From a virus, in the IMG/VR virus record IMGVR_UViG_3300040751_004835, positions 1 through 64,000 of that record: a DNA stretch of 64,000 nucleotides; one strand, 5' to 3'. The translations under genes and the position numbers were made by a program. The stretch's first letter is position 1. Each line of letters begins with the position of its first letter. Below, piece by piece: positions 55,663 through 62,994 of the stretch. The notes below the pieces were generated by a model that saw only the letters and a list, made by a program, of their open reading frames with translations, searched no databases and had not been told where the DNA came from.

Positions 55663-56198
55663 TGGCAAATACCGGCAGTTACATTCCCCCACAATCACCC
55701 ATTGCTATCCAACCAGGAGACAAGGGATTTGAAATAGTTGGGAAGGGTTACAATAGATGGCTTTGGACATTCCCGGATTGGAAGAAGGGAAAGAAGAAGA
55801 TCATTAATCCTGCAGCCAACTGGGAATTGAATGCCAAGCCAATGAGTCCTGCGGAAATTAAAAAAAAGATGAAGGGACTTTACTTGCAAGAGGATTCTGA
55901 TGAAAGAATCGAAGGTGGTATTTCTTCTGGGAAGAATTTGAGGGATATTGCCATTATGCATACCTACGATGATTCTATGGACCACGTAGATCGTGATGCT
56001 ATCGAAAAAATGCTATCACATCTGGAGAAACAACTTCAAATGGGAATTGAGGTAGAAATGGAGCACACTGACGATAGAGACTTAGCTGCTGAAATAGCTA
56101 AAGATCACTTGGTTGAGGACCCAGATTACTACACAAAGCTTCAAAAAGTCGAGGAGGGGATGAGAATTATCATACCATTCGAAAAATATAAGATTTAG
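55662..56198 (+). CDS. DUF5661-like protein
   Basis: 178 aa. The C-terminal half (EKQLQMGIEVEMEHTDDRDL, IAKDHLVEDPDYYTKLQKVE) matches the phage DUF5661 motif (MGxxVEMEHT...IAxDHLxEDPxYYxxLxxxE). The N-terminal half is basic and Trp-rich (YNRWLWTFPDWKKGK). The His/Glu-rich motif could bind a metal. Function unknown; common in large phages and often virion-linked. Confidence 0.7.
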   Translation: MANTGSYIPPQSPIAIQPGDKGFEIVGKGYNRWLWTFPDWKKGKKKIINPAANWELNAKPMSPAEIKKKMKGLYLQEDSDERIEGGISSGKNLRDIAIMHTYDDSMDHVDRDAIEKMLSHLEKQLQMGIEVEMEHTDDRDLAAEIAKDHLVEDPDYYTKLQKVEEGMRIIIPFEKYKI

Positions 56199-56199
56199 C

Positions 56200-56637
56200 A
56201 TGCCATCAGTAAGTAAATCACAACAAGCAATTATGGGCCAAGCGTGGGCTCTAAGACAAAACGAGCTAAAGCTCAAGGACATCAATGCTAAATACAGAAA
56301 GGAGATTGAAAAGATTGCCTTTGGATATAAAGACAAAGATGGTAAGTTCATTGCACCTATGACTGACAAGGATCTCAAAAAGTTTGCAAAAACAAAATCT
56401 AAGGATTTACCAGAAAACGTTAAAGACGGGAAGCCTGTTAATGAAGGTGGATCCTCCCTTGGAGTTATCGATTCTAAAGATATGCCTTCTTTTACTCCTA
56501 AGATGAATTTTGGTGATGGAATCAAACCTATAATTCCCTATCTTAATCCAGATGCTAAGAAAGATAAAGCAGGCAAAAGGAACCTTGAGAATCTTAAGGA
56601 TTATAGGGACTGGATAAAGGAAAGAAAGAAGGGATGA
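56200..56637 (+). CDS. DUF3008-like basic protein
   Basis: 145 aa, Lys-rich. The start MPSVSKSQQAIMGQAWALRQ is the typical N-terminus of DUF3008-like phage proteins (MPxxSKxQQ). The middle is Gly/Asp-rich and the end is very basic (GKRNLENLKDYRDWIKERKK). It overlaps the next gene by 4 nt (ATGA). Confidence 0.6.
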   Translation: MPSVSKSQQAIMGQAWALRQNELKLKDINAKYRKEIEKIAFGYKDKDGKFIAPMTDKDLKKFAKTKSKDLPENVKDGKPVNEGGSSLGVIDSKDMPSFTPKMNFGDGIKPIIPYLNPDAKKDKAGKRNLENLKDYRDWIKERKKG

Positions 56638-57044
56638 TAAATCTTTTTGAATTTGATAAGTATGATCCTAAATCTGAGTATCTTGAGGATGAGAGGAGAA
56701 GCATAGATCTTGATAAGATAAGGAAGTCTGATGCATACAGAGATATCATAGATCTTGGTTTTTCTGACGAGACCTCTGAGCAACAAGAACTGAATAACAC
56801 CCTCAAATTCAAAAGAAAAAAGCAACCCGAGGTAAAAGGGTATGACGAGGTATTTTATACCATACACCCGACGGGAGTGGTTCGTAGATACAATCCAATT
56901 AAATCGGATGAAACCCCAGAGGGTCAAGGAAACACTATTAGGACTTATCCATCCCCGTTCAGGAATGGCAAAGAATATAAAAAGGCACTGAGGTACCTGT
57001 TTAATTATTTGCGGAGGAAGGAATTAAGAAAGGACTATAGATAA
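56634..57044 (+). CDS. Basic/charged protein of unknown function
   Basis: 136 aa, rich in Asp, Arg, Lys and Tyr, with YDEVFYTIHPTGVVRRYNPI in the middle and a basic C-terminus (KKALRYLFNYLRRKELRKDY). No family recognised. Its last codons overlap the promoter-like box for the next gene. Confidence 0.6.
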   Translation: MINLFEFDKYDPKSEYLEDERRSIDLDKIRKSDAYRDIIDLGFSDETSEQQELNNTLKFKRKKQPEVKGYDEVFYTIHPTGVVRRYNPIKSDETPEGQGNTIRTYPSPFRNGKEYKKALRYLFNYLRRKELRKDYR

Positions 57045-57047
57045 ATA
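57038..57047 (+). promoter_or_regulatory. Putative promoter variant TAGATAAATA
   Basis: It overlaps the preceding stop codon and is 24 nt before the start at 57072. Same decamer as at 37731-37740. Confidence 0.35.
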
Positions 57048-57071
57048 TAGAAACAATTTAAAGAACATAAA

Positions 57072-57299
57072 ATGGGATGTGGATGTAATAAGGGATCAAG
57101 AACTACGACAACAACTCAAACTACCAAGCAGTATGATGATTTGTCAGGAAAGCTTATACTTGATACCAGCGGTAACAAATTGCTTGTGATTTCTCCAATA
57201 TATGATGCTTACAAAGATATTGTTGGGTATACAGCTAAAGACGAGCAAGGTAATTCTCTTAGAATATTTGCCAAGAATGTTCAAAAAATATTAGATTAA
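57072..57299 (+). CDS. Small protein with N-terminal Cys pair
   Basis: 75 aa. It begins MGCGCNKGSRTTTTTQTT, a C-x-C pair followed by a Thr run, then a small beta domain (LILDTSGNKLLVISPIY, ending RIFAKNVQKIL). No family recognised. It is 2 nt before another Cys-rich protein. Confidence 0.6.
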   Translation: MGCGCNKGSRTTTTTQTTKQYDDLSGKLILDTSGNKLLVISPIYDAYKDIVGYTAKDEQGNSLRIFAKNVQKILD

Positions 57300-57301
57300 A
57301 A

Positions 57302-57793
57302 ATGGATTCAATGTATTATCCAACTGGAAATTCTACTAACGGACGAACTTTAGTTTGTTTGTGCTGTGAGGACGTTCCCGTAATGGAAGACCAAGAAACT
57401 CCAGATGCTATGGAACTTAAAATCAAGGAATGGTTGGACGAAAACGACTATTGTGTTGAAAAATGGCAAATGGACGAAGAAATGAAAAATTGTGGATGTG
57501 AAGGGTATGAGCTCCAAGAAATGGATGGAGGAGCACCTGCACCAGCTGGAGACGGCGGTGGAGCATTCGCTACTCTAGGCACTACTCAGGGAATGGGAAA
57601 TGTTGAAGCCCCTTCGTCAGGTGGTACCAATGCAGATTTTTATAACGGAGCGGTTGGATCTGGAGATAAGTTTCCTTCTCTTACTGTAGGAACCCCAGCA
57701 GCAAAAGGAGCTGGTAAAAAGAAGAAAAAGAAAGACCGTGTTATTAAAAGCTTTGATGATTTCAAGGAGATGATGAAGTCTTTGCAGAAATAA
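57302..57793 (+). CDS. Cys-rich protein with Gly/Ala-rich middle and FxxF C-terminus
   Basis: 163 aa. Three cysteine clusters (LVCLCCED, DYCVEKW, NCGCEGY) lie in the first 70 residues and may bind a metal. The middle is Gly/Ala/Pro-rich and disordered-looking. The end has a Lys run then RVIKSFDDFKEMMKSLQ, which resembles the targeting helices seen at N-termini elsewhere, here at the C-terminus. Function unknown. The terminator at 57818 ends the unit. Confidence 0.6.
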   Translation: MDSMYYPTGNSTNGRTLVCLCCEDVPVMEDQETPDAMELKIKEWLDENDYCVEKWQMDEEMKNCGCEGYELQEMDGGAPAPAGDGGGAFATLGTTQGMGNVEAPSSGGTNADFYNGAVGSGDKFPSLTVGTPAAKGAGKKKKKKDRVIKSFDDFKEMMKSLQK

Positions 57794-57817
57794 GACGAAA
57801 AGTCATATGAGATTGCT

Positions 57818-57849
57818 AAAAGGTGCCAAAAAGGCACCTTTTTCTTTGT
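57818..57849 (+). terminator. Rho-independent terminator
   Basis: AAAAGGTGCC / GGCACCTTTT stem with an AAAAA loop and TTTTTCTTTG tail. A longer frame for the next gene would run through it, which argues against that start. Confidence 0.85.
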
Positions 57850-57899
57850 TTTTTAGTATTGGAATAGGATTTGAACTATTGGTAGTAAAAAAACAAACT

Positions 57900-58256
57900 A
57901 TGAACAGAACAACTATCTACAGTCCTTTGGAAATGATGGAAAAGATTTTCGACAACACCAATCCGGTTATTCAAAGCCGCAATTACTTTGTTGATGAAAA
58001 GGATAGCGAGTATGTTTTAGAAATACCTGTTTCTGGGTTTTCTAAAAATGATATTTCGGTTGACGTTGAGGGAAATTTCTTAGTTATCACTGGTGAGGAT
58101 AACGAGTCGTATTGGACGGACGATTTTACAAGGAAGTTCAAGCTACCTAATGAAGCGGATGCTGATTCTATTAAAGCAAAAATTGAGGATGGTGTTTTAA
58201 AGGTTGCTATAGGTAAAAAGAAAGAATCCATGCCTAAGAAAATTAAAATCGCTTAA
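57900..58256 (+). CDS. Small heat-shock protein (Hsp20/alpha-crystallin)
   Basis: 118 aa from ATG 57900. The alpha-crystallin domain covers about residues 28-110 (YVLEIPVSGFSKNDISVDVE, FLVITGEDNE, IKAKIEDGVLKVAIGK) and ends in the I-x-I-like tail KKIKIA. Small heat-shock proteins hold unfolding proteins for refolding; phage versions may help assemble large tail proteins. An ATG at 57807 in the same frame is rejected because it would translate the terminator hairpin. A 13-bp inverted repeat follows the gene. Confidence 0.9.
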   Translation: MNRTTIYSPLEMMEKIFDNTNPVIQSRNYFVDEKDSEYVLEIPVSGFSKNDISVDVEGNFLVITGEDNESYWTDDFTRKFKLPNEADADSIKAKIEDGVLKVAIGKKKESMPKKIKIA

Positions 58257-58281
58257 TACCGAAATTTTTCTTACGTTTAGA

Positions 58282-58321
58282 AATAATAAAGCTCGATCAC
58301 TAAAGATTGAGCTTTATTATT
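58282..58321 (+). terminator. Inverted repeat, probable terminator
   Basis: AATAATAAAGCTC and GAGCTTTATTATT form a perfect 13-bp stem around a GATCACTAAAGATT loop, with short A/T flanks on both sides. It ends just before ATG 58322, so it may terminate Hsp20 transcription or sit in the leader of the next gene. Confidence 0.6.
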
Positions 58322-58534
58322 ATGTCGAGGGAAAAAGAAATATTTGAAAGATTCGCTAGAGAGATTGCACAGGAAATCCTGGAGAAGGAAAAGAATCCAG
58401 ATTACCAAATTATACTTGACCGTAGATCTGTAATAGATAAGCTTTCATCTATCATGGGTAAGGGTTATTCAGAAACAGCATCAGAGTTCGACAATAAGAT
58501 AAATGCATACCTCAAAAAGCTAAGGAATAGATAA
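58322..58534 (+). CDS. Small helical protein of unknown function
   Basis: 70 aa from ATG 58322; an upstream in-frame TTG (58307) lies within the inverted repeat and is rejected. Mainly helical and basic (EIFERFAREIAQEILEKEKN, DNKINAYLKKLRNR). It overlaps the next gene by 1 nt (TAATG), so it may partner the DNA glycosylase. Confidence 0.6.
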   Translation: MSREKEIFERFAREIAQEILEKEKNPDYQIILDRRSVIDKLSSIMGKGYSETASEFDNKINAYLKKLRNR

Positions 58535-58923
58535 TGGAAAGGCTGATTCAGGAAGACTATGTAGATAATCCATGGAAGATGACCGTGATCTGCATCCTCT
58601 TGAATCAAACAACCAATCAGCAAGTTAGAAAAATACTTAACCCTCTCTTTGATTTAATTGAATCTCCGGAGAAATGCTCTTCTCTAGATGTTAGCGAAAT
58701 CTATCCCATTATAAGAGGAACTGGTTTTGGGAATGTAAAAGCTAAAAGAATAGTCTCGATGAGCCAAAAGTGGATCGGGGGGTTTAAAAGCGTAGAAGAT
58801 TTGCCTGGGATTGGAAAATATGGTAAAGAATCCTGGGATATTTTTGTAAATCGCAAAACTGATTTTGTGCCCACTGATAAAAAGCTTAGGATGTATTTAG
58901 AGTCCCTTAATCACCTTGACTAA
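58534..58923 (+). CDS. HhH-GPD DNA glycosylase, MBD4-like
   Basis: 129 aa, a minimal helix-hairpin-helix glycosylase. PWKMTVICILLNQTTNQQV (about residues 13-31) matches the first helices of MBD4. The hairpin is DLPGIGKYGKESWDIF (about 89-104), and VPTDKKLRMYL carries the catalytic Asp D115. No iron-sulfur cluster Cys are present, as in MBD4. MBD4 excises thymine or uracil mispaired with guanine. In a phage this could repair deaminated bases or process modified DNA. Its end overlaps the convergent amidase gene by 27 nt. Confidence 0.8.
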   Translation: MERLIQEDYVDNPWKMTVICILLNQTTNQQVRKILNPLFDLIESPEKCSSLDVSEIYPIIRGTGFGNVKAKRIVSMSQKWIGGFKSVEDLPGIGKYGKESWDIFVNRKTDFVPTDKKLRMYLESLNHLD

Positions 58924-59592
58924 ATCTGGGTGTGGAGGACAGCTAAGTCTATCGATCCTTACATTGCTATGAGACCAAAGACCCTGTCCACCCATAAGTG
59001 CTTCTTCGGATAATTCAAATCCCCCGTAAACCCCAAATTTCTCGATTTCTTTTTTCAGCCCTCTTTTAAGGTTAATCTCATATTTTTCACTTAGCTCTAA
59101 TATAAGAGATTTAATGGATTTAATCTGAGCATCTGAGTAGCTGTGGAAATACCTTGTTCCCCTAAATGGTGATTCTAATTCGGTAACCTGGTTTTTGTTA
59201 ACCTTTATTTGTGTAGAAGTGTAGAAATCTCCATTTTCTGTTTTGGTCAGAGGACCGTAGTTGCAAATATCTATTCCTATGCTCTTTTGGTTTAGAAATG
59301 TATTATTCTTTGCTTTGATGAATAGATGGTGTGACCACATTGTTTCATCAAATGCTCTATAGATGACACCATCATATTTTTTGTCTCCTTTGCCGTCTGG
59401 TGATTGCCCACCGATAACAAAAGCGCTGGATGATCTAATTTTATTGGTTGAGTTTTTTCTATCCCTTCCCCAAGATTCTATTAACCAGTCGGGTCTGTAG
59501 TGACCACTGGAATCTCTTAGAAATATTGAATCCTTAGGGTGTGGTTGTTGATAGTATGCACTTTCAGAAAGTGGATAGTCAATATAGTCCAA
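58897..59592 (-). CDS. N-acetylmuramoyl-L-alanine amidase endolysin
   Basis: 231 aa on the - strand. The amidase 2/T7 lysozyme pattern is visible: SIFLRDSSGH (first strand), SSAFVIGG, HHLFIK, then KSIGIDICNYGPL, and LWSHSNVRIDRLSCPP for the last two zinc ligands (His, Cys). It cuts the amide between N-acetylmuramic acid and L-alanine. The first zinc-ligand His (IFVHCSA in T7) is replaced by Arg-Asp in this copy, which is unusual. It lies 11 nt after a candidate encapsidated gene and is convergent with the glycosylase. Confidence 0.7.
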   Translation of the reverse strand: MDYIDYPLSESAYYQQPHPKDSIFLRDSSGHYRPDWLIESWGRDRKNSTNKIRSSSAFVIGGQSPDGKGDKKYDGVIYRAFDETMWSHHLFIKAKNNTFLNQKSIGIDICNYGPLTKTENGDFYTSTQIKVNKNQVTELESPFRGTRYFHSYSDAQIKSIKSLILELSEKYEINLKRGLKKEIEKFGVYGGFELSEEALMGGQGLWSHSNVRIDRLSCPPHPDLVKVIKGL

Positions 59593-59603
59593 TTCTCTGA
59601 TAT

Positions 59604-59930
59604 TTATTTTTCTTCAGAGGTCTTGGCAGTTGGTGAAAGTTCTTCGTGTATTCTTTTCTTTAAATACTTTACCAGGTTTTTTGGAGCCTCGCCTCTTTTT
59701 ACCATTTCGGAAAATTCCTGTTCTTCAGCTAGAGTATCTAAATAGTTATAAAGATCTGTGCTTTGGAACATTGAATCAACTACCTGTGGGGTTTGCGTGT
59801 AAGCAGGTCTGTAGTTTCTAGAATTGACATTATCCTTGTACCATTCTCCCGGGACAACCACGCTTCCAGGTGCTGCTGAAATATAATATTCATTAAGGAA
59901 ATTCTCGAAACTTTTGATCCTGCTATCCAT
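59604..59930 (-). CDS. Putative encapsidated protein with targeting-like N-terminus
   Basis: 108 aa from ATG 59930. It begins MDSRIKSFENFLNE then YYIS, the clearest copy of the F-x-x-F-L-N-E motif with its predicted cleavage site. A TTG at 59966 in the same frame is rejected: its codons cross a GATATATA promoter box (59941-59948, - strand). The rest is hydrophilic and the end acidic/basic. It is the first gene of the - strand unit that also holds the amidase. Confidence 0.65.
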   Translation of the reverse strand: MDSRIKSFENFLNEYYISAAPGSVVVPGEWYKDNVNSRNYRPAYTQTPQVVDSMFQSTDLYNYLDTLAEEQEFSEMVKRGEAPKNLVKYLKKRIHEELSPTAKTSEEK

Positions 59931-59940
59931 AAGTATGTTG

Positions 59941-59948
59941 TATATATC
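59941..59948 (-). promoter_or_regulatory. Putative promoter GATATATA on the minus strand
   Basis: The + strand reads TATATATC, so the motif faces the - strand genes. It is 10 nt before ATG 59930. This is the only case seen on the - strand and shows that the motif is directional. Confidence 0.5.
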
Positions 59949-59990
59949 TTTTGAGATCCTCTCCAAAGATGTACTCTCAAATTTTATTCC

Positions 59991-61403
59991 ATGATTGTAG
60001 ATATTGAAAATAAAGGAACATATTTAAAGGTATCATCATACTCTGAAGATGGTGATTTAATTTTTGTTGATGTTCCAGTCCCGGAAGAAGAGAGATTTAT
60101 TTGGGAAAAGTGCTCACCCAATGATAGGAGAAAAGAAGCTGATTGGCATTCTTGGGATGGAATGCCTGTTAGAAAGGTCAACACTCAGAAGTATGACAAA
60201 TATAGGATGGTTCAGATTCTGGAAGAAGCTGATCCAGAGCTAACTAAGTCCCTTTGGGATTTCCAGATTCCAAAAAAATACTTTGTGGATATTGAGGTCG
60301 AGATGACCGACGAAATGGGGGATTCTTTGGATACTGCTAATGCTAAGAATAAAGTACTTTCGATCGGTATTGCAACCGATAGATGTAAGTCGATAATTCT
60401 AGGACTGGACCCACTTTCAGCTGAAGAACAAGCAGACATTTACAAAAAGACCAATGAGTACTTGGAGCCGATGGGAGATGAATGGTCTTTCAAGTACCAT
60501 CAGTTTGAGTCGGAGTATGATATGCTTTATACTTTCTTCAAGAAATTGGCTCCTAAAATGCCACTGATTACCGGATGGAACTGGTTTGGGTATGACTGGC
60601 CGTATCTGGTTAATCGTGCTAAGAGACTTGGTATCGACCCCAAGGTAATTTCACCAGCCAATTGGCTTATAGGTAAGAACAATCTTCCCATGCACTTACT
60701 AATGGTCGATTATCTTGAGATCTATAAAAAATGGGATCGAACAATTAAGATCAAGGAGAGCAATAGATTGGACTACGTAGCGGAAAAGGCTACAGGATTA
60801 AAGAAGATAGTATATGAAGGATCTTTGAGGGACCTTTACCAGTCTGACTTCCCTAAGTTTATTCTTTACAACGTAATTGACTGTGCTCTTGTCCACTATA
60901 TTGATGTGAAGCTAAAAACGCTGTTAACTTATTTTAAAATAGCCAACCTCAACCGTGTTGAAATCAGTAGGGCACTTTCTCCAGTGTGGGCGACTGAGGT
61001 TATGATGCTCAAAAAGTTCTTGGAGAGGAATCAGGTCTTTGTGAATGAGAGGAAGGAAGAAAGTCATGTCAAGTTTATTGGTGGATATGTGAAAGAGCCT
61101 ATCAAGGGACTACACGAATGGGTTGCTTGTTACGACTTTGCTTCACTATACCCAAACACGATTGTCCAATGGGGTATTTCTCCGGAGGTTTATAAGGGTA
61201 AACTTGGAAAAGATATATCTGAAGCCAAAGAGGGATGGGTGAAAACCTCTTCCACTGCTCTTTTTGGTGGGGATGATGAAAGTCCAATTCTGAAGACAAT
61301 AATTAAGGATCTGTACTCAAAAAGGAAAGCAACAAAAAAGAGAATGCTTGAGTTACAAATAGAAATTGACGGATTGGAGAAACAATTGAAAAAATTAACA
61401 TAG
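59991..61403 (+). CDS. DNA polymerase family B, N-terminal half only (split gene 43)
   Basis: 470 aa. The 3'-5' exonuclease motifs are present: ExoI FVDIEVEM, ExoII GWNWFGYDWPYL, ExoIII YNVIDCALV. Polymerase motif A is ACYDFASLYPNTIVQWG. The protein then ends with SKRKATKKRMLEL and a charged helix, before motif B (KxxxNSxYG) and motif C (YGDTDS), so the fingers-palm half is missing. T4-like polymerases are about 900 aa. Split gene 43 is known in Aeromonas phages. The partner is not in this window. The start ATG is 24 nt from the divergent TTG frame. Confidence 0.9.
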   Translation: MIVDIENKGTYLKVSSYSEDGDLIFVDVPVPEEERFIWEKCSPNDRRKEADWHSWDGMPVRKVNTQKYDKYRMVQILEEADPELTKSLWDFQIPKKYFVDIEVEMTDEMGDSLDTANAKNKVLSIGIATDRCKSIILGLDPLSAEEQADIYKKTNEYLEPMGDEWSFKYHQFESEYDMLYTFFKKLAPKMPLITGWNWFGYDWPYLVNRAKRLGIDPKVISPANWLIGKNNLPMHLLMVDYLEIYKKWDRTIKIKESNRLDYVAEKATGLKKIVYEGSLRDLYQSDFPKFILYNVIDCALVHYIDVKLKTLLTYFKIANLNRVEISRALSPVWATEVMMLKKFLERNQVFVNERKEESHVKFIGGYVKEPIKGLHEWVACYDFASLYPNTIVQWGISPEVYKGKLGKDISEAKEGWVKTSSTALFGGDDESPILKTIIKDLYSKRKATKKRMLELQIEIDGLEKQLKKLT

Positions 61404-61438
61404 AATTTTCCTAAAATCACCGCACTTTAGGGACCCAC

Positions 61439-61448
61439 TTGATATATA
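61439..61448 (+). promoter_or_regulatory. Putative promoter TTGATATATA
   Basis: It lies in the 97-bp gap after the polymerase half and ends 52 nt before the dUTPase start. The gap shows no other gene. Confidence 0.6.
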
Positions 61449-61500
61449 AAAAACCTAGAGACGGGAAGGGATTTTAAAAAACTATTGCAAACAAACAAAT

Positions 61501-61968
61501 ATGGCAAATACAGATAATCAATGTGCAGACCTACAGATCGAAAACCTTTATCCCGAATCTAAAGATACTCTAGGCGACATTCTAAATCTTCAGGCAGAAA
61601 CCCAGAAGAATGTTTATGGTTACAACTTCGACGAGATGTCTCTAAGAGACCTTATGGAGTTTTGGCACATGAACAATCACGCATTAATCGACGAGATCCA
61701 CGAGGCAACTGATGCTCTCGGTGGTATTAAAGACGGTAACGGAAACGCTATTTGGAAAAGGTGGAAAAGTGCATATACCACTTATTCAGACAAAAGCTTT
61801 TCTGACCTCTCTGAATCCGACAAAATGGAGTGCAAGTTTGAAATTGTAGACATGCTACATTTCTTTATGAACTATGCAGCCTCCATAGGAATGACCTCCC
61901 AGGAAATGTACAACATGTACATGAGTAAGAACGAGGAAAATCGTCGAAGACAGGCAAACAATTACTAA
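61501..61968 (+). CDS. Dimeric all-alpha dUTPase/NTP pyrophosphatase
   Basis: 155 aa. The motifs LMEFWHMNNHALIDEIHEAT (E65, E68) and KFEIVDMLHFFMNYAASIG (ExxD near residues 114-117) are those of dimeric dUTPases. They cleave dUTP to dUMP, keeping uracil out of DNA and feeding dTMP synthesis. It is followed by nrdB after 26 nt, forming a nucleotide-supply unit. Confidence 0.8.
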   Translation: MANTDNQCADLQIENLYPESKDTLGDILNLQAETQKNVYGYNFDEMSLRDLMEFWHMNNHALIDEIHEATDALGGIKDGNGNAIWKRWKSAYTTYSDKSFSDLSESDKMECKFEIVDMLHFFMNYAASIGMTSQEMYNMYMSKNEENRRRQANNY

Positions 61969-61994
61969 ACTAAAAAAAAACAAAGTATTAAATT

Positions 61995-62978
61995 ATGAAG
62001 GAGGACTATTCGCTACCGGAACCGATTTTACAAGAAAATCCTAACAGATTTGTTATATTTCCTATCCAACACCAGGAGATTTGGGAGATGTACAAAAACC
62101 AGGAAGCTTGTATCTGGACAGCAGAAGAAATTGACCTTTCGGCAGATATTGACGATTGGAGAAACAAGTTGAATGACAACGAAAGACACTTTATCAAGCA
62201 TGTGTTGGCATTCTTTGCTGCATCAGACGGTATTGTGAATGAGAACTTAGCTGAAAATTTTGTCAGGGAGGTGCAATACTCGGAAGCTAAATTCTTCTAC
62301 GGGTTCCAGATTATGATGGAGAACATCCATTCTGAGACCTACTCACTTCTGATTGATACCTATATTTCTGATCAAGCTGAGAAGAAAATGCTTTTCAATG
62401 CAATTGAAACTATCCCAGCAGTTAAGAAAAAAGCTGAATGGGCTTTAAAGTGGGTTGAATCTGAGCATTTCCAAGAGAGACTAGTTGCCTTCGCAGCAGT
62501 GGAGGGTATATTCTTCTCTGGTTCTTTCTGTTCAATCTTCTGGCTTAAAAAGCGTGGATTGATGCCTGGATTAAGCTTCTCAAACGAACTTATTTCAAGA
62601 GACGAAGGTATGCACTGTGACTTTGCAGTACTCCTACACAACAAATACCTAGCTAATAAGGTATCTGAGGAGAGAATCAAAGAAATCATTCTCAGTGCAC
62701 TGGAGATTGAAAAGGAATTTATTACTGAATCTTTGCCTGTTAAGCTAATCGGTATGAACCAAGATCTTATGAAACAATACTTAGAGTTTGTTGCTGACAG
62801 ATTGCTTGTAGATCTTGGATGTCCAAAGGTTTTCAATGCAGAAAACCCATTTGACTTTATGGCAAACATTTCTTTACAAGGTAAGACCAACTTCTTTGAA
62901 AAAAGAGTTGGAGAATACCAAAAAGCTGGAGTGAAAAATTCCTCCGAAAATGCGTTCGATATGGACGTAGACTTCTAA
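61995..62978 (+). CDS. nrdB: Ribonucleotide reductase class I small subunit NrdB
   Basis: 327 aa. The diiron ligands are visible: D47 (AEEIDLS), E109 and H112 (ENIHSETYS), a later Glu ([10 protein letters not shown]), and E/H in [11 protein letters not shown]. The radical Tyr is Y116 of HSETYS. It provides the tyrosyl radical for NrdA. Only 16 nt precede the NrdA start. Confidence 0.95.
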   Translation: MKEDYSLPEPILQENPNRFVIFPIQHQEIWEMYKNQEACIWTAEEIDLSADIDDWRNKLNDNERHFIKHVLAFFAASDGIVNENLAENFVREVQYSEAKFFYGFQIMMENIHSETYSLLIDTYISDQAEKKMLFNAIETIPAVKKKAEWALKWVESEHFQERLVAFAAVEGIFFSGSFCSIFWLKKRGLMPGLSFSNELISRDEGMHCDFAVLLHNKYLANKVSEERIKEIILSALEIEKEFITESLPVKLIGMNQDLMKQYLEFVADRLLVDLGCPKVFNAENPFDFMANISLQGKTNFFEKRVGEYQKAGVKNSSENAFDMDVDF

Positions 62979-62994
62979 AAAAATAAAAGCAAGC

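Noticed and set aside
57807-57899. N-terminal extension of Hsp20 from ATG 57807
   Set aside because: It would translate a perfect terminator hairpin and gives a hydrophobic non-family sequence; ATG 57900 fits the family length.
58307-58321. TTG start at 58307 for the small helical protein
   Set aside because: It lies within the 13-bp inverted repeat; ATG 58322 follows directly.
59931-59966. TTG start at 59966 for the minus-strand gene
   Set aside because: The codons cross a GATATATA box; ATG 59930 puts the targeting-like peptide at the N-terminus.
61404-61500. Intron or homing endonuclease at the polymerase split
   Set aside because: Only 97 bp with a promoter box and no reading frame or intron-like fold that I could identify.
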